Shown in pieces: positions 1 through 11,391 of a DNA stretch of 64,000 nucleotides. How positions within the stretch are numbered: position 1 is the first letter of the stretch; each line of letters opens with the position of its first letter. Made by a program: the position numbers and the translations under genes. The stretch is from positions 434,001 through 498,000 of the forward strand of contig BRON01000014.1 in NCBI GenBank assembly GCA_024345305.1. The letters run 5' to 3'. This DNA is from Mrakia gelida. Its lineage: Eukaryota > Basidiomycota > Tremellomycetes > Cystofilobasidiales > Mrakiaceae. Below the pieces are notes generated by a model, which did no database searches, was not told the origin of the DNA, and saw only the letters and a list, made by a program, of their open reading frames with translations.

Positions 1-3000
1 CCTCCTCGGCGTCGGGCAGTCGAGCGTGAGAGACGGAGAGCTTGGCTCGAGGGACGTCCTTCAGCTTGATGTGAGACTTGTGCCTGCGAGTCGAGAAGAA
101 CGAGGGGAAGGGAAGGTCAGCGTCACGATTCTCTCTTCTTCTCGAGCGACGAAGGGAAGGAAGGCTTACTCCTGAAGACCCATAGACTTGAGGAAGTAGA
201 TTGATCGATCGAACTCAGCCTCCTGAGCGGCAGCGTCCCATCCAAGCTCCTTCCCCATGATCTCGATAACTCGAGGGAGGGCGTCGATGGTAGCGTTGAC
301 GTTGAGGAACGAGAGTCGAGACCGACGAGCGATGAAATCGGTGGCGTGTTGAGCGTACCTGAGAACGAAGTAAAGAGGAGGTGGCGAGTCAGCGCGAGAG
401 AAGAATCGGGGGAGAAGAAACGGAGAGGGCCGACGCGACTCACTCGAATCGACAAGCGTATCGGCACTCAGCCTCGATGACAGGGTAGTCGGGACTCAGT
501 CGGATACCGTGGAGAGGCCATCGAATACCGGTGGGCTCAGCCATCGAGCAGATCGTCCATGCCCGGTCTCCGTACTGGAGGAAAGGGAAGGACGCGAAGA
601 GAGAGAAGGGTCAGATTCGAACTCGACGAGGCGCGAAGAGGTTCGTCTCGAGCTACTCACGTTTTCAGAAAGGTGCTTGGCAACCTCGACGTCCAAACCG
701 AACTGGAGAGGAAGGGAAAGGGAACGGGAGAGGGGAGGTCAGCTTCGCATTCACTCCTCGACACTCGAGCTCGCCAGGGAAGACAAGCACGAAACGGAAG
801 ACTCACCTGCTGAATGAGCTTAACAAACATCAGCTTGCTCCATCCGTGCGACCCAAGAAGCTTGACCTTCTCCGTCTGACTCTTCCCGTCCGTCTTGAGG
901 TCGAAGATCTTGACAGCCTCGTCGATGGTCTCCTCCGCCATGGCTCGGTAGGTCGTCCACTTTCCTCCAGCGATGGTAAGGAGTCCAGCCTTGGAGACGT
1001 TGATCATGTGGTTCCTGACGAGCGACTGAGTATCCTTAGCCGCGGGGTCTCGAACAAGAGGTCGGATTCCAGACCAGGCGGAGAGGACGTCTCCTCGTCG
1101 AACCTTGATCTCGGGAGCGAGGTAGTTTCGAACCTCGTCGAGAATCCATTGGATCTCGGCTTCCTTGGGAATGGGGTTCTGCTCGACGGTAGTGGGGGCA
1201 TCGGTGGTACCTGAGAAGGAGGAAGTGCAGGAGGGTCGAGGTCAGCGGATGGGGGTCGGGGAAGGGAAGGACGAGAACGCGTCGAGGAGGGAAACAGCGA
1301 CGAACCAGCGATAACGTTTCCTTGCCAGGGGAGGAAGAAGATGACTCGACCATCGGAGGTGGCAGGGTCGAGGAGACCCATGGTCTTGGGTCCGAAGTAG
1401 GCCTGATGGGTCGAGGAAGGAAGGGGAGGAGGTCAGCTCGAGCTCAACCAACGAGTCAAACGAGAGAACGGAACGGGCTACTCACAGGGAGAGTGATGTG
1501 AACTCCAGACGAAGGAGCAACGATCTCCTGAACAGAAGGCTCGTCGAGCTTCCTCAGTCCGTCAGAGAAGGGTCCAGTGGCGTTGATGATACCCTGGAAG
1601 AAGGACGAGAGGAAGGAAAGTGTGAGCTCGGTGTTTCAATCGCATGAGGCTCGTAGGAGGAAGCTTCGCTGACCTTGGCCTTGACCTCCCACTCGTCTCC
1701 AGACATCTCGTCTCTCAGTCGAGCTCCTCGCATCTTTCCAGCGTCGTCCTTGAGGAGAGCGATGACCGAGACGTAGTTGGCGACCTGGAAGCATCGACGC
1801 GTGAAGGAAAAGCGAGGTCAGCTCTCGCTCGCTCAGCTCACGACGGAGGGAGATGAGAAACGTACGGTAGCTCCGTAGTGAACGGCTGACATGATGAGAG
1901 CCATGTTCATTCGAGAGTCGTTGTGTTGACCTGAGAGGGAGAGCAAAGAGAGGGAAGGTCAGCCTCGAGCTCGACGAGCTCGCGTCTTGCTTCGGCAGAA
2001 GAGAAGGTGAACTCACCATCGTAGTAAACGACTCCACCAGCGAGTCCCTTCTCCTTAAGCATGGGGAAAGCCTCGAGGGTCTTCTTCTTGCCTGAGGGAG
2101 AGGAAGGTCAAGAGAGATCGAGGGTCAGCGTCGAACCATCAGAAGGAGAGCTCAGATCGAGACGAGTCGACTCACCCATGAGGTAGGCTCCGATGTTTCC
2201 CTCTCCACCAGCCAACAGATCGTACATCTTGCATCCAGCGTAGTAGTAAGGCAGCTGCCACCACGTGTAGACGGGAAGGAGGATGCTGGGAGAACCCGAG
2301 ATCAGGAAAGAGAGCGTGTCAGCGAGGGATGCTCGTGAGAACGGATCCGTCCGATGAGGTGAGGACTCAGAAGGAGAGGATGAACGTACGGGAGCATGGT
2401 ACTCAGGTAAGGAGCAGTCTCGAGGAAGATCTTTCGCTCGTGAAGAGCTTCACGGACGAGCTTGTACTGGTCTGAATCGAAATGGACGACGGATCGAGTC
2501 AGCTCAAATTGGCGAACGGGAGGAAGGGAAGGAAGGAAGGTGAAAGATCGAGAGAGGTACTGACCGTAGTCGAGCTCGAAGATAGCCTGGTCATCGAGGA
2601 AAGAGTAGAAGAAGGATGGAAAAGGATGATGAGCTGTTCGTTTTATCCCGGTGCTCTCCCTCGCTCGACACGTTCTCCCTCGCTCGCTCTCCTCCTTCGT
2701 CCTCCCTTGTCCCCAGATCGGCTCAAACTGAGACATCAAAAGCGAAAGCTGACCTTCTGAAGATACCGAACACCTCCATGAACGAGTTTCGTCGACTTCG
2801 ATGAGGTCCCTGGGAGGTGAAAGAGAAAACAAGGTTGAACGAAAAAAGAGAAGGTGAGCTTGGTCGGTCCGACTTGAGCTTGACCTCGCTCTCCTCCCTT
2901 CCCGTCCCTCTCTTCTGCCCTAAGAAAAAGAGCTGATGCTACTAACCTGAACTGAAATCATCCCTCTCTACCAGAGCGACCTTCAACCCCCGCGTAGCAG

Positions 3001-3313
3001 CATCCAAAGCGGACCCGGCTCCAGTGGCTCCTCCTCCTACGATGAGCAGATCAAAGATCTCTTCCTCCTTCTCGGCAAACTTGGACACCTTCACTCCCAC
3101 CCCGCTCTTCTTGAGATCCGAAATCATCTCCTCTCTTGAGGGAGGAGACCATAAAGGTCCAGGACGCGAGTAGGGCGATTTTGAGTCTTTGGAGGAGGAA
3201 GGGGACGAATCGAGAACCAAAGGGGAGGCAAAGTAGAGCGTTCCGGCGAGGGAGGAAGCGACAGCGACAGCCGTTATCGCAGGACGACGGAACCGAGGGA
3301 TAGTACGGAACAT
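1..3313 (-). CDS. GUT2: Mitochondrial FAD-dependent glycerol-3-phosphate dehydrogenase, C-terminus beyond the left edge
   Basis: This enzyme oxidises glycerol-3-phosphate to dihydroxyacetone phosphate and feeds electrons to ubiquinone at the inner mitochondrial membrane. The start at 3313 opens a basic presequence ([10 protein letters not shown]) followed by a hydrophobic stretch at residues 11-33. The dinucleotide-binding motif GGGATGAG lies at residues 93-100, followed by LVERDDF. More than ten short introns interrupt the gene. Exons read in order give family blocks such as [49 protein letters not shown] and [16 protein letters not shown]. The reading frame is still open near base 1, so only a short C-terminal part should be missing. 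The identification rests on long, ordered similarity to the GUT2/GlpD family. Exon edges were inferred by eye. Confidence 0.95.
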
Positions 3314-4846
3314 GGGGGAGGAGAAGGGAAGGGGGAGCTGTGGGAGAAAGCGAGAAGGGGTCGGATGGATGGGTGGGGGTTTGGAAAGAAGGAGGAGGGA
3401 GGGAGGGAGGGGGAAGTCAGAAACGAAAACGACGAGCTGGGGATCCCTCCCTCGTCATCAGAGCTCAGAGGGTCGGCCGATAGTGCGGCAGAGGCGAGCC
3501 GATTAGAAAATCTGCTGGCACTCACGAGAGGAGTAGACGGAAGAGAAGTTGAGCTTGGAGGAGGTGAAGAACGTTGAGGGTTGAAAAGAGAAAGAGGCGA
3601 GCTCGAACGAAGGAAGGCCAGAGGCGGTCCGCTCAAGAGTCCGTTCAGCCGGCTCAACTTCTCGCTCCCTCTGCTGCTCCGTCTTCCGTGAGCCTCGCCT
3701 CTCGCTTGTCCTCATAGCCTGGAGTATCTTCTACACACCCACCAGTTTCCGACGCCTCAAAACCTTGAGATAAACGCGAAAGAAGGGGGGGACGACGACG
3801 CGTCTTCAAAGTCCCGACTTTCTCTTCCCTCCTCCTTAGCTCGTCTTTTCTCTGCTTGTCGCCGATCTTCGCCCTTCGGATCTTCGCCCAACTTCCGAAC
3901 AAGCGGCAGCGCTGAGAGCTCTCGGATCTTGAACAGCCCCCAAGAAAGAACGAGGAGAACCGGGCTGCCTGTAGCTTGGGAGGGGTCCTCGACACCCGAC
4001 GGATTTGGCGACGCGCGCCGGCACGTTGGACCTTCGTCGAACGCGAGCAGATTTTCGCTGGTAGTTTGGGAAGGATTCCGAGAGTGATCCTGGGACTTTG
4101 GCAGCTCGAAAAGGATGGGGCCTCGCCAGTGGACGAAAGGAAGAAGATCGAAGCGAAGCCAGAATTACGCGTCGCGGTCAAGTTGTGTTTGGTTTTGTCT
4201 CCGACGCTCCTTCTCTTGTTCCTCTTCGACCTCTACCGCACCGTTGATCCTCCGAAGCTCTCTTTTTCGGCACCAGCCCAGCTCTCTCCTGGATGCTTCT
4301 CTCGGATGAAGAACGAAAACGTGCCTGCTGAGCGATGATGATCGTCGCGTCGTCGCTCGAACAAGAACGAGGGTCGCGATGCTCTCCTTCTCCTCGCCTG
4401 ATCTTATGGACAGGCCTTGTTCTTTTCCCTCTTCGAATCCTACTCGCCTTCACTTCGGATCCCTGGAAGTGTAACGAAGGTGAAAGAGAGACGCGTCCGA
4501 CTTTCGGTTGAGTCGCGCTCGTCAAGCTTTTGCTTCCTTCTCTTCTTTGGGACCTCCTGCTAATTGAGGGAGGCGCGTCTTCCGCTTCCGAGCATCGATC
4601 GAAAGGGAGGTGAGAGCACATCGTCGAATGAAGTGAGCCAGAGCCGGGCTCAAACTTCAAGCCTCTTCGTTCGTTGATCGTGCATGTTCCGACGAAAGGA
4701 AATCGTGCTGAGCTCTTGCTTCCCTTCCCTCCCAACTCCCACATATCCTCCTCAGCCGGATTATTGCAACACACCTTCTTACCTCTCTTCCTCATTCCTT
4801 CCCTCTCCCTCTCCCGCCCTTTCTTCCTCCTCGCGCCCTCTCATCC
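3314..4846. other. Gene-poor interval between GUT2 and a CPL1-like gene
   Basis: This holds the presumed promoter of GUT2 (minus) and the upstream region of the plus-strand CPL1-like gene. Open frames here have no recognisable domain and cross one another on both strands. Two copies of the palindrome GACGCGTC lie at 3797 and 4490. I see no RNA gene or mobile element. Confidence 0.5.
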
Positions 4847-5627
4847 ATGCTCGCCCTCCCGCTCGTCCGCTCCCTCCTCCTTCTCCTCAGTCTCGTATCG
4901 CCCACCCCCACTCTCGCTCGCGACTACGTCGCCAGGGAGAAAACTCGCCGCCGATGGATCATGCGAAAGTTCGAGCCACTACTCTTCCTCGGCGTCTTGA
5001 GAGCTTACCTCCTCCGCCATCCTTCTCTCTCTCACATGGCAGATCTACACAGGCGGCCTACCCCTCACCCCAGCAGCGTACCAGGAGGCATGTCCTGCCA
5101 ATGGAGTGGTCAATCAGGCGATACCGTCGCCAGCGTATCGAAAGAAGAGGAAGGTCCTGAAGGAGCAGTCTCCTTTCGTTGGGGGAAAGATTTGTCCGAT
5201 CGGAGAGATGGCTTGCCCGCTGGAGAAGAAGGGGTTCCAGTGCGCTGAGACTCGAACGAACTTGAAGTGAGTCGAGCGAGCTCGTTGTTTTGATTCGTGC
5301 TGTTGAGGTTTGAGCTTCGACTGCTCGCTTTCTGACTCGAAGGGCTGCTCCCCTCGTTCTCTTCAGCTCCTGTGGTGGCTGTATCGGAGGGGCTGGAGTC
5401 GACTGCTCAGATCTCCCAGGGACGGACGAAGTCGCGTGCGAGGAAGGGAGATGTCGAGTCCGTGAGTCGACGCGTTCTTCTCTTCTCTTCCTTCGTTCTT
5501 CGCCTTCAGTCACGAGCACTACCAGCTCACTTCTATCCTCCTTCCACATCGCTCTTATTTTTCTATCTCAGGCTCCTGTTCTCGAGGCTGGGCTCTCTCT
5601 TCTGGCAACGAGTGCGTGAAGAAATGA
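4847..5627 (+). CDS. Secreted CPL1-like Cys-rich protein, copy a (5' exons uncertain)
   Basis: The C-terminal half carries the CPL1-like module known from Cryptococcus Cpl1 and many basidiomycete secreted proteins. One exon starting at about 5043 encodes IYTGGLPLTP, then the dibasic run YRKKRK and the block EQSPFVGGKICPIGE. The next exon gives SCGGCIGGAGVDCSDLPG and a CEEGRC pair. The last gives GWALSSGNECVKK and TGA at 5625-5627. Introns fall at the same places as in copies c and d. A likely signal peptide begins at 4847 (MLALPLVRSLLLLLSLV). The link between it and the exon at 5043 is unclear. A segment similar to copy d (KLAADGSC at about 4950) lies in another frame, and the base pair after it is GA where a GT donor would be expected. 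The copy may therefore have a damaged 5' end. Confidence 0.7.
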
Positions 5628-5966
5628 TCACGACGCGTCTTCGTTCCTAGTTCTTTGAGTTCATACCCTCCGCCCTCTCGCTACCTCGCCCCTCTTTTGA
5701 GTCGAATCTATACTACCTAATATCACCCACGTCAGGTTCATGAACTTCATCTCCTTCTTCTCCTCTGAATCAGTCTCGATGAAACTTCCTTCCCGAAACG
5801 AGAGACTCGCCCGTCGTGCTCGGTCGTGAAAAGAGAGAGAGAGAGGGAGGGAGACAGAGACAGAGAGTGACACTCGTAAAGATCGTTAATGTGAGAGGAT
5901 GGCTGGTAGTGTACTTCTAAGGAGGCAAAGACGACGAAGAAGACCGAGAAGGAGAAGAATCAAAGC

Positions 5967-6815
5967 TCAACGTCGACTCTTCCCCGTCAAGTCGACCACC
6001 TCCTCGTCACTCTCGTCCGACACGATCTCAAAGAACTCCTCCTCCTCCTCCACACCAGCACCAACCCCACTCCCACTCCCAACCGCCCTTCTGACCACCT
6101 CCTCATCCCTCCCATCCTTCTCGAAAGCCTTCAACACCCCCTTCAACTCCTCTGCCCCGTCCAGCTCGTTCTCCCTCCAAAGCACGACCAACTCCCTCAG
6201 CTTCCCCTCGAACTCCCCATCAACCATCTCCCTCCTCTCCTCCTCACTCATCTTCCCTGTCACGACCTTCATCGCCTCCACCAGCTCCAACGGCAAGTCG
6301 TACGAGCGAACGAGCGTCGCGACCTGGGAGTCGGTGAGGGCGAGAGATTTAGCGATCTTGCGAAGGGTCGAGATGGCTGATTCCTTGGTTTCGAAGTTGG
6401 TGAAGGGGGTGATCTTGGAGGTGATCTCGAGGAAGGTAGCTTGGAGGGTTGACTCGATGGTGGAAGCGAGTTCTAGACGAGCAGAGTCGGTGAGTCCGTC
6501 GTTGGTGGTCGAGTTCTTCCTGCTGATCTTCTTCTTGGACGGCAGGGCTCTCCATCCTCCTCCTGTTTCGTTGTTGAGCAGCTTCCAAGCGGCGCTCGAG
6601 TGCTTGCTGAAGTCGATGTATTCCTTTCCCTCTTGGATCTTCTGATCCTCGAGAGCTCGGAGAGCGGCAGCGTAGACGGAGGGGTTGGCTTTGCAGGCTT
6701 GGAGGAGGAGTTTGGATTGAGCGAGGAAGGGGAGGGGGAGGAGGAACGAGATGGAGAGGTCGGCTGGAGCAGGGATAGGAGGAGGAGAGGGTGAGGTTCG
6801 ACGTCGTTTAGACAT
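5967..6815 (-). CDS. Hypothetical 282-residue nuclear-type protein with acidic SIM-like tail
   Basis: A single uninterrupted frame of 282 residues. I do not recognise a family. The N-terminus is basic (MSKRRRTSP) and proline-rich, suggesting a nuclear signal. The middle, residues about 25-220, is predicted helical with many Leu, Ala and Lys/Glu residues. The last 40 residues are very acidic and contain FFEIV and EEVVDLTG, which match the SUMO-interacting-motif pattern of a short hydrophobic core beside acidic residues. A nuclear, SUMO-binding role is inference only. It is transcribed away from the NAA10 relic that follows. The preferred C-ending codons support it as a real gene rather than a chance frame. 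Confidence 0.7.
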   Translation of the reverse strand: MSKRRRTSPSPPPIPAPADLSISFLLPLPFLAQSKLLLQACKANPSVYAAALRALEDQKIQEGKEYIDFSKHSSAAWKLLNNETGGGWRALPSKKKISRKNSTTNDGLTDSARLELASTIESTLQATFLEITSKITPFTNFETKESAISTLRKIAKSLALTDSQVATLVRSYDLPLELVEAMKVVTGKMSEEERREMVDGEFEGKLRELVVLWRENELDGAEELKGVLKAFEKDGRDEEVVRRAVGSGSGVGAGVEEEEEFFEIVSDESDEEVVDLTGKSRR

Positions 6816-7104
6816 ATCTGAAAAGAAGGAGGCTGGAGATGGGTTGAGGGAGAGAAGGGAAGTTGAACTTGCGAGCTCACACCAACGACGACGCTCTCCC
6901 TCTTTCTCCTTTTCCGACCTTTACTTTTCATCCTTCAACCTTGGTACAGAGACAATGAGGTCCTCACCACTCCCACCACCTCATCCTGCTGGAAACGGCT
7001 CTCATCCCTGTGCTCTGGAGGACCTGTTCGTGTTTCGTCTCTCCTTCGCTCCCTCCCTCCCCTCCTCCCTCCTTCGAGCTCAACCTGACCCCCCGACCAC
7101 GCTC

Positions 7105-8205
7105 GCTTCTTCCTTCCACCTCTATCAGCATCGACCTCTTCAGATCGTGTCGTATAGACCCCTACCACGCTCTCACATGGCCTAACGGGCAGGATCGCTG
7201 GTTTCATCCTCGCAAAGATGGGAGTTGAGCTCGACCTTTCCTTCCTCCCTTCACCTTTACGTTCTGCCTGGGAGCTCTGCATGACCGGAAGGCCTGATAT
7301 CTAGTGCCAGAGGACGCTCCTGCACGCTCTCCAAGCCTGTCGCTCTTCTCGAGACTCATCCAAAGCTCGAAACACCTTTCCATCGGGATTCATCGAAGCT
7401 GACCTCCTCCTCCGTTCCCTCCTCTCCCTCCCTCCCTCTCTCATCGCCGCTTCACTCAAACAGGAATGAAGACGCCTCGCCAACAGAACGCTCTCACGGT
7501 CACGTCACCTCCATCTCCGTTCTCCGAACTCATCGTCGCTCGGGTCTCGCCAACAAGCTCACGAAGAGTGAGTCCGAACTTCCCTCGCGTTCCTTCTTCC
7601 TCGTCGCTTCGTCCCAGTTCCCTACTGTGCTCAACCCAGCCATCTCGTCGTTTCGTCATATCAGCACGCTGACTCACTTTGCTTCTTGCTCTTCGCCTTC
7701 TTTCTCGCAGAGCAGAGGAAGCCGGGGTGACGGTCTACCAATCCGCCTCCGTTTCGCTTCCCGACCGTAAAACCAACCGAGCCGCCATCTCGCTGCACAG
7801 GGGTTCTCTCGGGTTCGAGGTGCACGACGTCGGGATCTAGTGTTGTGAGTTTCTCTCTGTTCCATTTTTCTCTTTTCTCCTTCTTCGCTCGAGTCGCGAG
7901 CCGAGCCAGCGAGACGAGACGACGCGCGACGAACGGTCGGTGGGAAAGTCCAGCTCGCGAGGAGTTCGCTTCCGCAGATTCTGCTGGTAGCTGGCTGACA
8001 ACTAGAAGGGATGGAGAGAGCTGAGACTGGGGTCGCTCGTATGAAGCGAGTCGAGTCGAGTCTGAAGTCGAACGAAACGGGAGCTGACCTTTCTTCCGTT
8101 CTCTCTCCCTCCCTCTCTTTCATTCCTTCCAGACGTGGACGGAGAAGACACCTACGGGATGAGTCAAGAACCAAGCTCCCTAAACAGCGAGATCTCTATG
8201 GTCAG
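7105..8205 (+). pseudogene. Decayed NAA10/ARD1 N-alpha-acetyltransferase
   Basis: NAA10 is the catalytic subunit of the NatA ribosome-associated N-terminal acetyltransferase. Pieces in the right order are YHALTWP (about 7162-7182), GRIAGFILAKMG (about 7190-7226), HGHVTSISVLRTHRRSGLANKL (about 7495-7557, the acetyl-CoA binding RRxGLA motif), DRKTNRAAISLHRGSLGFEVHDV (about 7762-7833) and DGEDTYGM (about 8139-8164). Introns lie between several of these. Lesions: YHALTWP and GRIAGF are in different frames with about eight codons missing between them, the exon at about 7711 joins out of frame, and a TAG follows HDVGI at about 7837-7842. The 5' part is not recognisable. I therefore call a pseudogene. 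A working copy would have to lie outside the window, since NatA is widely conserved. Confidence 0.8.
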
Positions 8206-8395
8206 TTCACCTAGGCAGACAGGGTCTGGTGTTTTGTTTGTGCGAGTCGAGCGTCGACCTTCTCACGACCGAGATTCGTGTTCTTCCTTTTTCTCCCTTC
8301 GTCCCAGCAGCCATCATCAAAACCTCGACTTTCCCGCCCCTCTCTCTTCCCTTCACTCTCGTCTCTTCCGTGCAACATACACGCCTCGAGAAGAC

Positions 8396-10894
8396 ATGTC
8401 GGACAATGAGTTCGAGCGCGAGCACTCGCACGAGGAGGGAGAGCGAGAAGATCCGTCCCTCTTCAGTGGAGGAGGCAGTAGTAGGATGAGTGGCGAGAGT
8501 AGAGCTGGGGAGGGAGGGTCGAAACGTCAGAGGTACGTATTTGTATCCATCATCCTTCTTGATTCGTAGAGATGAAGGCGTGGCTGGGCAGGGAGGGGAA
8601 GGGAGGGGAGGGTCAAGGCCCGATGACGAGAGCTCAACGAATGAATGAAGCTGATCTTCTCTTCGTTCTTCCTCCGCGTCTCTTTCACACATAGAACAAG
8701 AACGGTGATGAGCCCTGCTTAGCTCGTAGGACTTCGAGGGCTCTGGGGTGAGACCTGTCGTGGAGATTCTATCGTGAGTCCCTCGTTCTTCTGCTCGCAA
8801 ACTCCTCTCCATTTCGAGATTCGAGAGCCTCGCCTTCGGGACCTTACGCGACTGATTTGCTTCCTTCCTCTTTGTTCTCGACTCTTATTTTCATTCTTCG
8901 TGCCTCGACCAAACCATCATCGACAGACCAAGTTCCCTACGACCGCTCAGCGTGAGGATCTCGCGATGGAGATCGGGTTGACTCCACGACAAGTCCAAGT
9001 GTGGTTCCAGTGAGCCCATCTTCCATCTCGCATCCACAGGGCTCGTTCTCTTCCTAACCTCTTCCCATTCCTTCTCCCTCCTCGACCTCCAGAAATCAAC
9101 GCCAAAAGAACCGACGCGTCGAGCTCCCAGACGCCAGCGTCCCTTCCCTCGCCTCAACCTCGTCGACCTTGTCCTCCGCTCCCTTCCCACCCCCTCCCTC
9201 CACCTATCAGCACCCTTCGCTTCCTCTCACATCATCGCACGCCTACCAACCTACCGGAGACGTCTCTGGATCTCGTTCATCGTCGGACCAAACAGCTCAA
9301 CAACAGCAGCCTTCGTTCGACCCTTTCTCTCTTCCTCCTCTCGCCGTGTCGGCTGACACCATCCCGTTCTACCCCAGCCACTCCTCCTACCGACCAAACC
9401 TTCCTCCTAGTCTTCCTCCGCCACCGACATTACCTCACTACGCATCCTACTACCCTCCAAACGTCAACGAGTCGAGCTTCCCCGCGATCCATCCTCCCTC
9501 GCAAGATCCGGACGTCGGACACTCGTACATCTCTCCTCCCTCGAGGATCCAGCCAAGGTCCAGCTATGCGGAGGAGAGAGCGGAGGGGAGGAGAGCTGTG
9601 GAGAGGAGGAGAAGGAGGAGCGAGGAGGATAGAGTTCAGGAGATGAGCGACGAGAGGGGGGTCGGGCGAGGAGGTTGGGAGGTGGAACGAGGAGAATACG
9701 GGAGCGGTGGACGAGACGGAGATTGGAGGAGGACTTGCAGCGCTGTTGGAACAGGGTCCGGCAGCAGGAGGCTGTTCGAAAAAGATGCTGAGGCGGGAGG
9801 AGGAGGATCGTTCGGTTGGTCGTCAAATCCACCAAATGCGTCGTTCCCTGGACCCGCCTTCGCCTCGTCCTCTTCCCATCACCATACCTTCACCCCTCGA
9901 CAGGACACCTACCCCTCCTTCGACGAAACTCTCTTCACTCCACGCGCACGAACGATCCCGTCGCGAGAGCTTCTTCCCTCCTCGCATCGTCCTCGATCTC
10001 CCACGCACCTCGACTCCCCACGTCCAGCCGCCTCCCCTCCTTCCTTCTCTCGCATCCCTCACACCAACACCGGATCTCACCAATACCTCTCTCGGCCTCC
10101 TCCTCCAAAGCTCGCTGGACTCGAAACCCAAACCTTCATGCTCCCTTCGTTCGGATCCTTCCTCTCCATGACTTCGACATCGAGCGCTTCGAACAGCACC
10201 TCCTCACCACCCCTCCTCCCCAAGCTCGCTCTTCGCCGGTTCGCGAGGGATCGGGGGAGGGAGCGACTCAGCAGGAAGAGGTCGAACTCATCACGACGCG
10301 TCTTCGTTCACCTCCTCTCGTCCTCGATCTCCCACCGGATCTTCAAACGGAGGTGCGGCTCTTCTATCCCTTTCAACCTTCACCTTCGCCTCGCCCTCCC
10401 CGTCCTCCCCTTTCCCATCCTCGTCCTCAATCAGCCCAAAGCAAACCCTCGTCTCGTCCTCGTTGGCCAACGAGTCGTCCTCACGATCCACCCTCGACGG
10501 ATCGAGCTCTCATCCTCCCCCAGGTTTCAACATCGAGTTTCGCCTCGCCCATCGAGGAGGAACATCTTCGTTCGGCGGATCCTCCTTCGCTTCCTCCTCC
10601 GCTCACTCCTCCTTTCGACCCAACTCCCTCCCTCCTCCCTTCCTCTCGTCGGCGACCAACTTCACACCTCTCCCTCCTTCGAGGGAAGGATCTATCTCGG
10701 ATCATTCTAGGAGCTACTCCTCTGGGATGACTGGGTTCGAGGGGAGGGGGGTCGACGGAGGGATGGGAGCGGGAGCGAGAGAGGAAGGACTTGGGCTTGG
10801 GTTGAGAGCCATCGTCCCCGGGATGCTCGACGTCGTGGGGTTCGGAGGGAAGTCTGGGTTAGGTAGATTCTCTACGTCGAGGAGCTCGCGCTGA
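8396..10894 (+). pseudogene. Homeodomain protein, tandem copy 1, disrupted
   Basis: Paralogue of the gene at 11392-14082, with the same first exon length (137 bases), matching intron sites and similar Ser/Pro-rich C-terminus. Exon 1 (8396-8532) begins MSDNEFEREH. Exon 2 (8695-8773) starts the homeodomain (RTRTVMSPA) but then reads TAG at 8720-8722 where copy 2 has CAG (Gln). Exon 3 (8927-9009) encodes TKFPTTAQREDLAMEIG and VWFQ. Exon 4 from 9093 continues NQRQKNRRVEL. A second lesion lies near 10230-10260: a Ser-rich stretch present in copy 2 is missing and the frame changes, so the conserved tail (ANESSSRSTLDG and onward) is read in another frame to TGA at 10892-10894. Two independent lesions in one copy argue for a pseudogene. 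A shorter product starting downstream cannot be excluded. Confidence 0.8.
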
Positions 10895-11391
10895 GGAAGA
10901 CGAAGGAAAGATTGGTGGTTTGATGTCGTTCGGTTCTTCGTTCTTCGCTTTGCATCCCGACGCGTCGCGGTTCGTTTTCGTTTCTCGCCAGCTCTTTGTA
11001 CAACTATCCCCACATGCTCTCCTTCTCACCTACTACATCTCGCATAGCTTCCTTGTCTTGTTGGCTAGAAGGAGTAAGCAAGGGAAGGGAAGCGGAGTGA
11101 AGGCAGCGGTGTGAGACGGGATCGAGCGTGTTCTGGTGAGTCGCGTTTCCATCTCCTCTTTCTTTCACCTGCTTCCTCGAGCGACCCCTAGACCTGGTTG
11201 CGAGAATGCGGGCTCGATAGATTGCGGATGACACGAGGAGTCGGAGCTTTTCGAAAACGCAATCTCGTTCAACTTTCATCTCCCTCCTTCAAACGTTCAT
11301 CACCTCGACTTCCTCCCTCTCTCCCTCCCTCCACTCTCCTCGCTCTTTCCTCTCTCCTTTCTTCTTCCATACACAACCTAGACGCTACTTG
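10895..11391. other. Spacer between the two homeodomain copies
   Basis: About 500 bases with no gene that I can support. It should contain the terminator of copy 1 and the promoter of copy 2. GACGCGTC occurs at 10959. There is no trace here of the NAA10 relic that precedes copy 1, so the tandem duplication seems to have covered the homeodomain gene only. Confidence 0.5.
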
